Assembly (NCBI GenBank): GCA_005656395.1
Contig: SRSI01000020.1
Coordinates: 372,001 to 436,000, forward strand
From: Strongyloides papillosus
Lineage: Eukaryota > Nematoda > Chromadorea > Rhabditida > Strongyloididae
Direction of reading: 5' to 3'
Length of the DNA stretch: 64,000 nucleotides
Positions 50,723-63,306 of the stretch are shown here, one piece after another; positions within the stretch are counted from its first letter, which is position 1; the number at the start of each line of letters is the position of its first letter. Made by a program: the position numbers and the translations under genes. The notes under the pieces are model-generated. The model was not told the origin of the DNA. It saw only the letters and a list, made by a program, of their open reading frames with translations, and searched no databases.

Positions 50723-52785
50723 TAATGAAATATGATGATAAAATTGATAATTTAAATGTTATTTGGATAATACGTATGGAGCATTTAAGTAGTAATAAAT
50801 TTTATTTTGTGATCACTTGTTTTCACTTTACATGGCGATTCTGCTTTTACAATGAACCTACTAGAGTTATCAAGTATTCCTATTCAAAACATTGAAAACT
50901 ACAGTGGCAGTTTACTACATTATCGTTATTTTAAAAATGGATAATTGTTACATTCCATTCTTCCAGATTCTGTGAAGTGTAAGAAGTTATTTAGCATTTA
51001 TCAATCTGAAACTGAAAAGCATAAGTTATACGAATATTTTGAAGATATTAGTCTCTCTTTCTATGGTATAAAGCATTATATTCAATCACATACTTCATTT
51101 TATAAGCCTTCACCAGCTAAAAGAGTTATATGATTTAATAAAGCTTCAATGCCGATTTCTGAGTACTATACTTCATCTTTTTTTACTTTGAAGACGATGA
51201 TGAGTAATATAATTTCGAATCAACTATCGACCCATTTCTATTTTTCAGATTGTTGAATAGAACTCTTCATCTAATTAAGAATTACTTGGACAGAAAGTAT
51301 TCTATCATATTGTGTGTGTTCTTACGTGAGACTAAGAAATTTGAGGATAAGCAACGATTATGTCAATTACTTCCACGTCCATTTTAGAAAGAAATACGAA
51401 CAAAAAGTAATGCCTTCTCCTCAATCTATTGTATCTTTAAATTGTTATAATTGTCAACAATATGATTATCTTCGCCCTAACTGTTCACAAAACGTGAATC
51501 TAGAGTCTAGGTAGGAAAAAAAACTTCAATAATTAGTTATCGAATAATCTGAATTTTACACACATGAATGGAACAATTCCCCACTTTGTTTGTATCTTTC
51601 AATTTCGGTCGACATCAACTTAAAGCATGAATAGAATCCCGTTCTGAAATTAATGTATTACCAGCTCATAGATTGATTCTTATGTCAAAATTGGAAGTAT
51701 TGTTTGTAATGCTTCTCAAATGGTTGTTTTTGGTTTTGATGAACAGAAAATAGCTGTTGTTGAAAATTTTTTTATTTATAAAATATCTACTCAAAAAGCT
51801 TTTGCTGTTGAAGTTTTTTTTTCATTCATGGAATGTTCATCTATTCAGTATCCATACAGTTTATGCTTTAAGTTTGAGCATTTACAAGTTGACAACTCAT
51901 AATATAGATGAAAGATTAAAATTGAAACACGTATTGTATGGTTTGAATAAATGGTCTTTAGTTTCAAATGATAAAATTTCTGTTCACCCTACTCTCATTG
52001 TTAAATTGAATAGTTTAGAGGAACTAAAAAATGTTTAATAAACACAACATTTTTAGGAAAATATGTGATTATATCAAAGAATTCATTTCGATGAAGTATT
52101 AAAAGCCTTAATAAATTTATCTATAACATCATTGGAACATGATTTAACACATTAGAATTTTTTTATCATGAAAACTTGAAAAAGAAAGATGATATGATAT
52201 ACATTCAACGTGAACATTTTAATAAAGAATATATGGAAAAGTCAGTTCCATCTAGTAAAAAGCTTTTGAAATGTTTAGAAATTCTCCAAATAAAGATTTT
52301 GTGTTTACTGATAGTAGAAGCTTTAGTTGAATTTTTAAAGATTTAACTATCAATGGGTATTGATCAAGTTAACATTTTTTCCGACAACAATTATGTGGTT
52401 AATTCAATTAATCATGGTTGGATAAAATTTTGTTTATCTGAGATGGGTAGAAAAATTCTTGGAACAAAATTCCAGCTTATATTAGACAATGGAAGTATAT
52501 CGTTCAAGAATTATCAACAAAATTAAACGATTCATCATATTAATTATGCATTAGATTCATTGGACAAAGCGAACCTATTCATAAATTACTACAATTAATT
52601 GAGAAAAACAATGTTCCTGATATCCTCTTTCATACAAACGAAGGAGTATTGTCAAAGAATTCTGACAAACAACCACATGATCAGGAACCACTTAATCGAG
52701 ACTCATCTTTTACTTTCTCTAAAATACTAACTTATTTTACCATCCTGGAGTTAGATATGAATACAAAATTGATAATTTAAATGTC
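50723..52785 (+). mobile_element. Degenerate LTR-type retroelement, copy 2
   Basis: Plus-strand counterpart of the element at 2360-4375. The left LTR-like sequence begins TGAAATATGATGATAAAATT. A 19-bp identical segment (AAATTGATAATTTAAATGT) recurs at 50741-50759 and 52766-52784, marking the two ends. Between them are a Gag-like stretch (50945-51133, KHYIQSHTSFYKP) and a zinc knuckle near 51440-51485 with Tyr in place of His (CYNCQQYDYLRPNC). The protease region near 51630 has lost the Asp and Gly of its active site. An RNase H-like region (~52240-52600) contains FSDNNYVVNSIN. Frames are broken by many stops. As in copy 1, there is no room for a complete reverse transcriptase. Confidence 0.7.
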
Positions 52786-55700
52786 TATAATAAAAAACAT
52801 TAAGAAAAATATTTTCTTCTTCACTAAAACTGCTTTCATATTTAACCGATTTCCATGATCAAATGGTCAAAAGATGTATTTTTCCTAAATTTTGGCCTGG
52901 ATATATTCCAGTTTTTTGTGTCCAAAGTTTGCCAAGTTACACTTAAAAAACCTATTTTAGGCACTTTTTTACATTGTTTTGTTATTCGATTAGCTTATCT
53001 TAAAGTTTACGTAATAATTTTGTTTATAAACCATCGGAAAGGACAAAATCTTGAATCACGAGGGGAACTGAATATCTTAGAAATTGATAAATATTTAGCC
53101 AAGTTATAGACTAAAGAGTGATGACCGTTTTGAAAAAAAAATTTAAATGTAAATTATTATAAGGAATTTATTGTAATTTACAAATTACTTGTTTTGTACC
53201 TTGACTTTCGTTACTTTTAATTTTATTAGATTATTTTAAAAAGTAATACTACTGTATTTATAAAGTTATAGATATTTTTATAAAACATTTAATTTTAATC
53301 GTGTTGTAAAAGATAGTGTTAGGATAAATCATTAAATAATGGATAATTTTCCAAAACTATTAAAATTAAATACGAGATTAAAAATAACTAGCATAGCCAA
53401 AAATTTTTCTAAACTATCATTAAATTTAAATTTACCATTCATTGTACTTATTTCTGGCTTTCTAATATGGCAAATTAATTAACAATTAATAACGAAGAAT
53501 AATTCAATATTAAACAACAATTTAAAAAAATGACAGTAAATTTGGATAAAAAAATTTCTTATTATGTATAAAAACGTGAGTCCACACCTAATTTTGTCTT
53601 ATTTCGTTATTTCAGACTTTTTTTAGATATTTGAGATCAAGGTGCAAAACAATCAATTCACGAATGATAACGAAGTCAGTTGTAACTTAATGATAACTCA
53701 ATGAAAACAAACAAAATAATATTTTTATATAGATCTAATTCTAACTTAAAAATGAATACTTAACAGGATTTTTTACTTTACAATGAAAAAAAACTATGTT
53801 AATTTTGTATGCCAGTTTTTTCATTTTTCCATAAAAATCAAATTTACTCCAAGCATAATTTTTCTCAAAATTTATAAATTTTGACGTTTATTATCATCTA
53901 AAGATATATTATACTCAAACTTACTGAAGAAAAAGAGTCTCGAAACCTTTTAGCTAAAAATGAAAAAGTTATTTTTGAAAGGCATAATTTTTTTGAAACA
54001 TTATTGTTATATTTTAACTCCAGAAATGACTTCCCTCAAATTTAATTAAAAGTTTGGTTTACTACTCATTTAAAATATACAATGACAGAAGAAGAGAAAA
54101 AAGTAATAATTTTGTGACTGACTAAAAATTGGCTATGTTATGGACAAAAGAATGGTGGCAATTTTTTAACTAAAAATTAAAAAGTACTAATATTAGTTTA
54201 AATGGAAACTTTATAAAATTCCAGTAAAATTACATTTTATATAAATCTAAGTATAATTTAAAATAAAAAAAATTAAAGTATAACGATGTTTATTGGTTAA
54301 CAATGTAACGAGTTATATTAATTTAACTATTTTTTCACTTTTTTTTCATTTTTTTAAGTTTAAATTCACTTCTGTGATTTGTAAATGTTTTTCAAAATTT
54401 ATCAATTTTTATAATTAATTAGTTATTAGGTGTATTTTTTTAACTTAGTTTTGAAAATGAGTCTCAAACACTTTGATCCCCGATTGATCAAGTTATTTTT
54501 AAGAAAAAATTCCTATTTTGCTCACTTTTTTTTATATAATTTTGTATCATAAATAACTTTTATAAAAGTTAGTGAATTGAATAATCTATAAGTCATTTGA
54601 TAGATTATACTCTTTAATAGTGAGGGAACTTTTTATTGCAGAGATTATTTAATAACTGAACAGGCTATAGAACAAACAGTGGTGATTGTTTTTGATTTTC
54701 AGTAATACATTTTTTTTGTGATTACGTGTTTTCACACTGCATGAGAGATCTATGTTTGCAAACTTTTTTATTAAAAAATACTATGGAAGTTTAAATAAAA
54801 CTTTAATAAATATTTTTTGTCTATCAAATTTTTAATTAGATAAAATAAATTTTATCTCATAAGATAAAATATATATTATTAATATCTACATAAATTTCTT
54901 ATTTCTAAATGAACTTCGTTATTTTAATTAAATCGGTCAGAAAAATAAACAATTTTACGATAGAAAAACAAAATTTTTTTTCCTGATTTTCTGAATAATA
55001 TCTTAAAAATAATCACTTTCTTTTTATGGAATAATCTAAAATAATAAAATAGGTAAAAAAAAAACTAAGAAAAAAGTGCCAATTTTAGAAAATCATAAAT
55101 TTGTTCCTAAATATCATTAGGAAAAGATATAGAATCACCCACTTTATAAAAAATTTCTTACATAAAGGATATTTGATTTTTAGAAAAACAGAGTTAATAT
55201 AATTTTCAATGCACTTTTTTCTAATACATGTGTCAACATGGTAATCTAATTTGTTCTCCACCAGACATAGGACATGATCATGATCAACTCATGAAAATTT
55301 GTTGACCTTCGTACAATTTTTAAAGGGTTGATCACAAATTTTTGGGTCAATACCAACTCACAAAAATTAAAGGATCAATTTTTTTATCATTTATATAAGA
55401 AATTGTTTTTCTTCCAATTTAACTGCTAGGTATCCAAACAATTTATTGTTTTTAAAAGATAATTTACAAATTATGCAATGTGATATTGTTTCTTACAAAA
55501 CATTTGCTTTATTTAAGTTAAAATTAATTTTTTTTGTAGGGATATATATAAGAAAATAAAATTGTGTTAGAAGTCTAACGAATCGACATGAATCGATTTA
55601 AAAGTAATCCTAAATTGACAGACCTCGGATCTAATTATATGCCGACCACCTATATCTATTCTTCACAATAGAAATTTTTTTAATTTAGTTCCCCAACTTG

Positions 55701-58700
55701 AACAACTATTTTTTAAATTATGTTTGACTATCATCTATAATGTTAAAAGGAATCTTAAGAAATATTTTCTATCTTAAACAAGCTTGTGTTAAATCATCAA
55801 TAAATCAAAATTGATAAAAATATTTTATAATGGTGAATAATACTAAGTACTGTATATTAGCTTAATATAACAATGTCAAGTTATGACAAACAATTTACAA
55901 TTGATACTTTTATGCAGTCATATGAAATTTTTGAAATTAAAAGAAATATTTTAAATTTAAAACAAAGTAAGTAAAAAATCTTATACCTATTAAGTTATTA
56001 AAAATAATAAATAACATAAAAATCTTAAAAAAGAGATAAAAAGAAAAAAATTTGGGATTTATGATATTAAATTAAAACATAAATGTAGTTTATGTAAATA
56101 TTTGATTTTTATTAATAAAAAGTTATATGGATTGTAAAATTAAGTAAATATAAATAAATCATTATTAAATTATGAATTAACAAGACGAAAAAAATTATTT
56201 GATTTGTCTTTGTATAAAATAACAAGAGTTACAAATCCGACGCAACGAAATTTTAATGTAGTCAAAATCATGAAGACAAATTTTAAAAATAAAGCTTCAA
56301 AAATCACTTTGGAAATAGCAAATATTTTCTTTTCATCATATAAATAAAAAAGTATCGGCCGATTTTACTGTTTAACAAATTTTAAAGTATGCAAATTTTG
56401 GAGCATATTATGAGTTATTAATTTAAAATTTTAAAGTATGAAATTTAAAAAATGACATAGAATTTGTACAGTTCAGCTAAAATACATTGATGAAAATGAA
56501 ATTATTTATCACTTATATTGTAAGCCAAATGTCATAATTGTAAGGTTGTAGTTTTTTTTAAAATGTACTTTTTATTTAAAATTATAATAGTTGGTGATAA
56601 GGCTAACTTTAAAAAACGCGGAACTCCACTCTTTGTATACATATGACAATTTCTTACTCAATAGATTTACTCAGCTGGTCAAGATTTTTTACCCATTTCC
56701 AGTAAACTACATTTTTTTATTTAGAAAGAGATAAAATATTTTATTATTGCAAAATGTTGCCCTTTTTTATTGATATTTTATATCATCAAAAAAATATTTT
56801 TATAAGCGATATAAAACTGATATATCGTGATAATTTGATAGTACCACTTCTTAAATTTATAATGTGTATAATCATAATTTGTCATATTATATTTTCCATG
56901 TATTATTTTCTTAAAACATGAATATTATTAGTGGTCATTTTTGAAGCTGTATTTTCTATGAAATTCTATTCAAAGCATATCGCAAGCAAAGCCACTAAAA
57001 ATATATGTGAACCATAAAACAAAATGTAGTAAAAGTGAGAACAGCCAAAAATGTTTCTGTAAAAAAAGATAGAACTTGTGCAACGACCTAGTGTATTATA
57101 TTTACATATCGTAGGCACGATTGAAAATAAAGATTTATTAGCTGAAATGAAAAAAATTTTCTATAACAAATATGATTGTATAATTTCAGTCATTACGAAA
57201 GTTTTCAATTTTGAGCGCTATCATTGCAATTCTATGTATGTAAAACATTTTTTGACTTATTATTAATAAAGCTCTTTTGTGGTAAATATAAAATTTAAAT
57301 AAATACATATCAAAAAAGTTTTATTTTTGAAAAGAAAGTTATATTTGCACAATACAATAAAATTATTATTATATATTTTTAGAAATGTCTGCAGGTGTTT
57401 ACGTATAAATCAAAGAAATAACATTTGAAGATAGTTTTGAAAAATTTCGGAAATCTTTGCTGCTTCTATTAGGAAAATTTCAAGAAACAAGTATGAAAAC
57501 AAAAAAAAAATCAAATTAAACAAATCCTGAGAAGATGCTACAAAGATACTTAGTTCCAAGAAAGAATGTTTGTTTAACAGAGATTGTTTTTAGAAATTCT
57601 ATTGTTTTAACATTTTTCTAATGCTTTCTATACTTGGGAAATATGTATTGATAGTTTTTGTCATGTTATTTTCTTACGATAAAAAATAAAAAATGTTTAA
57701 ATACTAAAAAGTTTACCATACTTATTTACCTTTAATTTTTTACTTTTGAAATATGACAAGATATTCTAATGTTATATGATAGGTCCGATAGATTTTGTAT
57801 TAAAAATCACTAATATAATGAAATTGGAAACTTTTGTAGTAAGAATAACAAATTAAAAGTATCAAAACTTTAAATAATTCCCACTTTTTTCATCAAACAA
57901 TTAAATTCCTTAATAGTATAAATACACATTCTAAACAAACAAAGTTCGAAATAAATTGAATGATCATTTTAATGGTTCGCACAAATTATATTAACATTTA
58001 TTGATAGTGTACTTTGACATATTCACTATAACATTTTACTCCAATATTTGTGAGATAAACAGAAAGTTAAGGAAACACGCATAACGTTGCAACACTGGTG
58101 GTTGACCATAACTATTTAGATGGTTTACTACAAAAACAACTATAAATATTGCAAAGTTTTACGTATATTTTAGGAATATTATATATTTTTTTTATTATAT
58201 AGGCATGTAAAGCCAACATTTTTGTGATTTGTTTGACTACATATCCAGCTGTTGCAAACAAACAATTTTGATCAATGCTTTAAAATATTGAATTTTACTG
58301 ATGTATCATGACAAAAGCAAAACTTAATTTGTTTAAAAATTCTTAAATACCGATAAAACATTAAAATAATAAGTATAATAATATTTTAAATTAATAATTT
58401 TTTTAAATGTTTTAATGTTTTTTCTGTCTAAATATACATTTTTAATTTAATTTTAAAAAGTTAGTTTGTTATTATTTTTTTAAAACAATTTTTATGTTGT
58501 TCCGAAAATTAAATTAAAGTAATTTCCTTTAAGATTTATTAATATCCAGCCACTACATTTTTGTCATTGAATTGCCTAGATATAAGTTTGTGTTTTAATT
58601 CTATTAACCATCAGATATAATTATAAACAAAGTATATAACTAAAATCAAATGATAAGAAAACTTTACTGCGTCTATTTTTAAAAATCACTTTTTAGATAA

Positions 58701-58761
58701 TTATAGTATTAGAACAAAGAAATCAAATTTAACACAAAATATTGTTAAAAATCATTAGTTG
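52786..58761. other. Gene-poor region of about 6 kb
   Basis: AT-rich DNA with only isolated short open frames (52855-53109 and 57078-57266) that have no start context, recognisable domain or splice partner. An LTR-like fragment sits at 54681-54750. The region is probably decayed mobile DNA plus the upstream flank of the mannosidase gene. Confidence 0.5.
54681..54750 (+). repeat. LTR-like fragment of the retroelement family
   Basis: GTGATTACGTGTTTTCAC and the preceding AGTAATACATTTTTTT resemble the LTR interior of copy 2 (AGTAGTAATAAATTTT...GTGATCACTTGTTTTCAC) and of the solo copy at 58762. Only ~70 bp is recognisable. Confidence 0.4.
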
Positions 58762-58877
58762 TGAAATATGAATATAAAATTGATAATTTGAATTTTATAT
58801 AAATTATATATATTGCGTGATTGCTTTTTCTAAGTAGTAATAAGTTTTTTTTTTGAACACGTGGTTTCTCATTAAAT
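58762..58877 (+). repeat. Solo LTR-like sequence upstream of the mannosidase gene
   Basis: It starts TGAAATATGAATATAAAATT and contains AAATTGATAATTTGAA, GCGTGATTGCTTTTTC and AGTAGTAATAAG, aligning with the LTR-like starts of both retroelement copies (4375 downward and 50723 upward). No internal retroelement sequence follows. It ends about 90 bp before the mannosidase start codon, so it may now form part of that promoter. Confidence 0.6.
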
Positions 58878-58952
58878 AATGTCTTTTAATGAAGTTATAC
58901 ATTATTTTTTTCATTTCATTACTGGAAATTTGCCTTTAAGACGTTTTTTTCT

Positions 58953-58954
58953 AG
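58953..58954 (+). other. Probable spliced-leader acceptor of the mannosidase gene
   Basis: TTTTTTTCTAG ends 14 bp before the ATG at 58969. There is no matching donor upstream and the interval back to the LTR is short, so a trans-splice acceptor is the simplest reading. It argues that the in-frame ATG at 58879 is not used. Confidence 0.5.
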
Positions 58955-58968
58955 GGTTTCCTTTCAAA

Positions 58969-61900
58969 ATGACACTAGCACGGTTGAAGTTTTATATTTT
59001 TTGTTTTCTAATATTCATTACTATTATATCGTTATTTATGTTTAACATTCAAAATTCTAAATATATTGTATCTACTGAAATGGAAAAAATCGGGCAAGAA
59101 CTACTTCAGGTATTTTTTTTACTCCATTTAGATTTATATTATTAATTTCTAGTTAAAAAAAGATGCAGATATAAGGATAGATAAATTAAGGGAAGAAATA
59201 AAAGAAGAAACAAAGTTAATAAATTTCTATAAAGAAAAAATATTAGAGTTAGAAGAAAGTATAAAAGAAAATAGTAAGGAAGGTTTTGAAAATAATATAG
59301 TGAAGCCAATAGTTATTGATAAAATAGTTAACAAGGATATAGAAATAGAGGAGCACATTATTAAAGATGAGCAAAAAGTTTTGAAAGAACCTAAAATCAT
59401 CAATGAAAGTACCTCATCAAAAAGATCCCTAAAATCTTGCAAGTCGAATATAAAAAATCTTTTTTCATCGGATAGTAACGATGTGCAAATGCTAAATGTA
59501 TATGAAAAAATACCATTTAAAAATATCGATGGAGGTGCTTGGAGACAGGGGTGGGAAATTACTTATGATAAAAGTAAGGTTTCATCCGAACCTACATTAC
59601 ATGTCTTTGTTGTACCACATAGTCATCAAGATCCTGGATGGTTAGAAACATTTGAAGGGTACTTCGATAATAAGGTTGATTATATTTTAAGTTCTTTGTC
59701 TAATTTTATTGTCAACAATGATGATATGAGGTTTATTTATGCTGAAATGTCATTCTTAGAAAGGTATTGGAGTAGAAAAAATAGTACTGAGAGAGAAAAA
59801 ATAAAGAAATTAGTTAAAGATGGTAGTATAGAAATAGTTACTGGAGGTTGGGTAATGACAGATGAGGCAAATTCTCATTACTTTGCTCAAATTATGGAAT
59901 TATTTGAAGGTCATGAATTTTTGAAAAACCAATTTGATGATTATAAACCTAAAAATCATTGGTCAATAGATCCTTTTGGATTATCCCCAACTATGGCTTA
60001 TATACTAAAAAAAAGTAATCTAACAAATATGGTTATACAAAGGGTTCATTATGAGGTTAAAAAATATCTTGCTGAGAGAAAAGAATTAGAATTTAACTGG
60101 AGACAATTATGGGATAATGGTGAAGGGAAAACAGACATATTTACATCTATGTTCCCATTCTTTTCATATGATGTACCTCATACTTGTGGTCCAGATCCTG
60201 CTGTTTGTTGTCAATTTGATTTTTTGAGAATACTTAAATATGGTTGTGACTGGAAAATTAATCCAGTAAGAATTATTAGTAAGAACATTCAAGAAAGAGC
60301 TCGACTTTTAGTTGATCAATATAGAAAAAAATCACAATTATTCAAACATAACGTTCTTCTCATACCACTTGGAGATGATTTCAGATATGAAAATAAAGAA
60401 GAAATTTCAATACAATATGACAATTATAAAAAACTTTTCGACTATATTAATAGTCCAGAAGGTTTTAAAGAATTTAATATGAAAATTAGATTTGGGACAT
60501 TAAAAGACTACTTTGATGCGGTAAATAAAAAGTTTGAAGAAGAAAAGCCAGCAACATTATCAGGTGATTTTTTTACTTATGCAGATCATGATGATCATTA
60601 TTGGTCAGGATATTATACATCTAGACCATTTTACAAACGTCTGGATCGTTTGCTTCAACATTATCTTAGAGGAGCAGATCTCATATATAGTACAAGTGTG
60701 ATGTCATACTCAAAAAATACTAATATATTAGAAAATTATAAAAAGAAAGTAAATTATAGTATGCTTGTAGAGGCACGTCGTTATATGTCTCTTTTCCAAC
60801 ACCATGATGGAGTAACAGGAACGGCAAAAAGTTTTGTTGTAACTGATTATGCTGAAAAAATGTTAAAAGGAATTGAAAATTGTTTTTCAATTATTCAAAA
60901 TAGTCTGGAGTTTTTCCTTAAAATTAATACTAATGATGCAAAAATTGTTTATGAAAATAATGATAGTAAAAATGATCACGTTGTCAAATTGACAGTTAAT
61001 GAATATATGGAATCTTCAGATACTTTACCATCGAGTTATGTTATTAGCCAAAGTACTTCTTTAGTCGTTTATAATCCTCTTTCTAGAGAAATCAACGAAG
61101 TTATTTGTGTTAAAATTGATAATTATGAAATGAGAATTCAAGATATTAATGAAGAGGATCAAGAGATAAGGCCTAATATTGAAGTATGGAATAAACAGTT
61201 TACTTTTACCCATCACTCAAATAATCAAAATATTAAAAGAAATTACTATGAATTATGTTTTAAAGCAAGTATTGGACCTCTTGGTACGAATGTATATAAT
61301 TTAATTAAAAAAAGGTTACCTAAAGAATCATTTTGTAAAATAAAGGGATCTGATATAAATGTTAAAAATATAGATATAAGTGGAAGTTACTTAAAAGACG
61401 AGGATGGAAATGACATTTTTGATATTGATAGAGTTAATAAAAATAGTGAACAACGTGTTGATCTTAAATTTGATTCAATATCCATATCAATTAATGACAA
61501 AACTGGTTTCTTATCTCATATAAATGATGAAGTAGTAGAAGTATCATTTTCAAAGTATGGTGTTCGTTCTCCAATACCATCTAAGCCTGGTGGAGAAGTT
61601 GTTTCTGGAGCTTATTTATTCTTACCAGATGGGCCTTCAACCAAATTATCATCTAATGAAAATAGTTATATTATTTTAGACGGGAAATTAAAGAAAACTG
61701 TATTTGTTAAAGGAAATGAGCAAACTCAACTGTTTCATAAAACAGAGATAATTGAAAGTAAACTTTACGTGTCAATAACAAACGATATTGGTATCATGGA
61801 TTTATTTGATTTTGAAATGGCAATGGAAGTTAACAGTAAAATAAATAGTGAAGATATCTTTTATACAGACTTAAATGGTTATCAAATAATAAAAAGAAAA

Positions 61901-62659
61901 AGATTTGATGGTAAAATACCACTACAAGGTAATTTTTACCCTATGCCTGGTGTTATGTACATTGAAGAAACAAAAAATAGTGGTAAAAGATTATCTTTGA
62001 TAGGAAACCAACCATTAGGATGTTCATCATTGTCTTCAGGAAAGATGGAGGTTATTCTAGATAGACGATTAACCCATGATGACAGTAGAGGATTAGCTTC
62101 GGGTGTTCTAGATAACGTAAAAACTAGAAGTTCCTTTAGAATTATTCTTGAAGAAATGGAAAAAGATGATACATCTAATAGATCTCCAACAGGTTTCTTA
62201 TCAAAAATTGCTCAACTAACATATCAGCAAATGCATTATCAACCAATAACCTTATTTTCAAATACTCTACTTAATATTAATGAAAATATCTTAAGGAGTT
62301 TTTCCCCATTAAAGGAAAGTTTACCGTGTGATTATCATATTGTTGCTATGAGAACTGAAACAGAAAAATGTGATTACGAGAAAAAAGAAAATGGAGTAGT
62401 TCTTTATAATTCAAAGAACAGTCTTGGTCTTATTCTCCAAAGATACGCCTTTGATTGTTCATTGTCACATAAAAATACTCAAAGTGATGATAAATGTATT
62501 GAATCAGAGGGAAAAGTGGATTTAAAAAGAAAAATGAACTTAGAATCCGGAAAGATATATAATAGTTCTCTTACAATGATGTATTCTGAAGAAAAAGAAG
62601 AAGTTAGACAAGTTAAATTAACTCCAATGGAAATAAGTACATTTAAAATAGTATTATAA
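58969..62659 (+). CDS. aman-2: Golgi alpha-mannosidase II (GH38)
   Basis: Exons 58969-59109 and 59153-62659 (43-bp intron, phase 0) code for 1215 residues. The enzyme trims two mannoses from GlcNAcMan5GlcNAc2 in the medial Golgi during complex N-glycan synthesis. A short basic cytosolic tail (MTLARLK) precedes one transmembrane anchor (FYIFCFLIFITIISLFMF), then a Lys/Glu-rich coiled stem (~50-150). The GH38 catalytic domain begins with VVPHSHQDPGW (~200), where Gln replaces the usual Asn of HSHNDPGW. WSIDPFGLSPT (~320) carries the nucleophile Asp. CGPDPAVCCQFDF and FTYADHDDHYWSGYYTSRPFYKRLDR are hallmarks of the Golgi rather than the lysosomal branch. FQHHDGVTGTAK is also present. It is slightly longer than C. 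elegans AMAN-2, mainly in the stem. Family certain; orthologue very likely. Confidence 0.93.
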
Positions 62660-63306
62660 CTTTCTTTTGTTAAAGTTTAATGTAATTGGTTATGTTATAC
62701 AATTTTAAAGATTAAAAAAAATCATGCAATGTATACACTTTTTAAATATTTTTAAAAGATATTACATTAATATTCTGGTTGTATATTCATTAATATTATA
62801 CCATAATAAATGTGAATAAGTATAATGTTAAAAATTTATTTTTCAACACAATTGTTATTAATTAAATTCATTCTTTGACGTTACTTACAAAGTCAGGATT
62901 TTTTTTAATTTGAAAGTATTACTTTCGTAGGTATATCATTTGATACATCCTTTTCCCCTTTAATATTTAATAAATCTGTATTAATTAATTGATATTAGAA
63001 AATAGGCATAGAAAAAAGAGAGAAAGAGAGAGGGAATGCCTCTTCAAAGTGTATTAAATAAAGTGTAATAAACTTGTGATACTTTATACCAAGTTATGTT
63101 ACGGGAGAAGATATTGAACATTTTCAACATATATTATCATTACCATTGACAATAACATTATTTCTTTTAATTTTAATTTATTCTTTAGAATTTATTTCAT
63201 ATTTCCTATATTAATACATATGTACAAATATAGAAATATTTATTTATTTATCTAGACTAGTCTTTTGAATATTTATACAATATTATTTGTATTTTTATAA
63301 ATAATA
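62660..63306. other. Spacer between the mannosidase gene and the last gene
   Basis: AT-rich, holding the mannosidase 3' flank and the promoter of the last gene. A short GA-rich run (GAGAGAAAGAGAGAGGG) occurs near 63020. Nothing else was recognised. Confidence 0.5.

Noticed and set aside
52855..53109. Open frame downstream of retroelement copy 2
   Set aside because: Hydrophobic low-complexity translation with no counterpart next to copy 1, so it is not part of the element and is not supported as a gene.
57078..57266. Open frame of 62 codons (LYLHIVGTIENKDLL) in the gene-poor region
   Set aside because: It has a moderately protein-like composition and could be a transposase scrap, but no ATG start, splice partner or recognisable motif supports it.
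58879..58968. Upstream in-frame ATG extending mannosidase II by 30 residues
   Set aside because: It lies at the LTR-derived edge, would place an odd hydrophobic stretch before the anchor, and a strong acceptor-like TTTCTAG separates it from the ATG at 58969.
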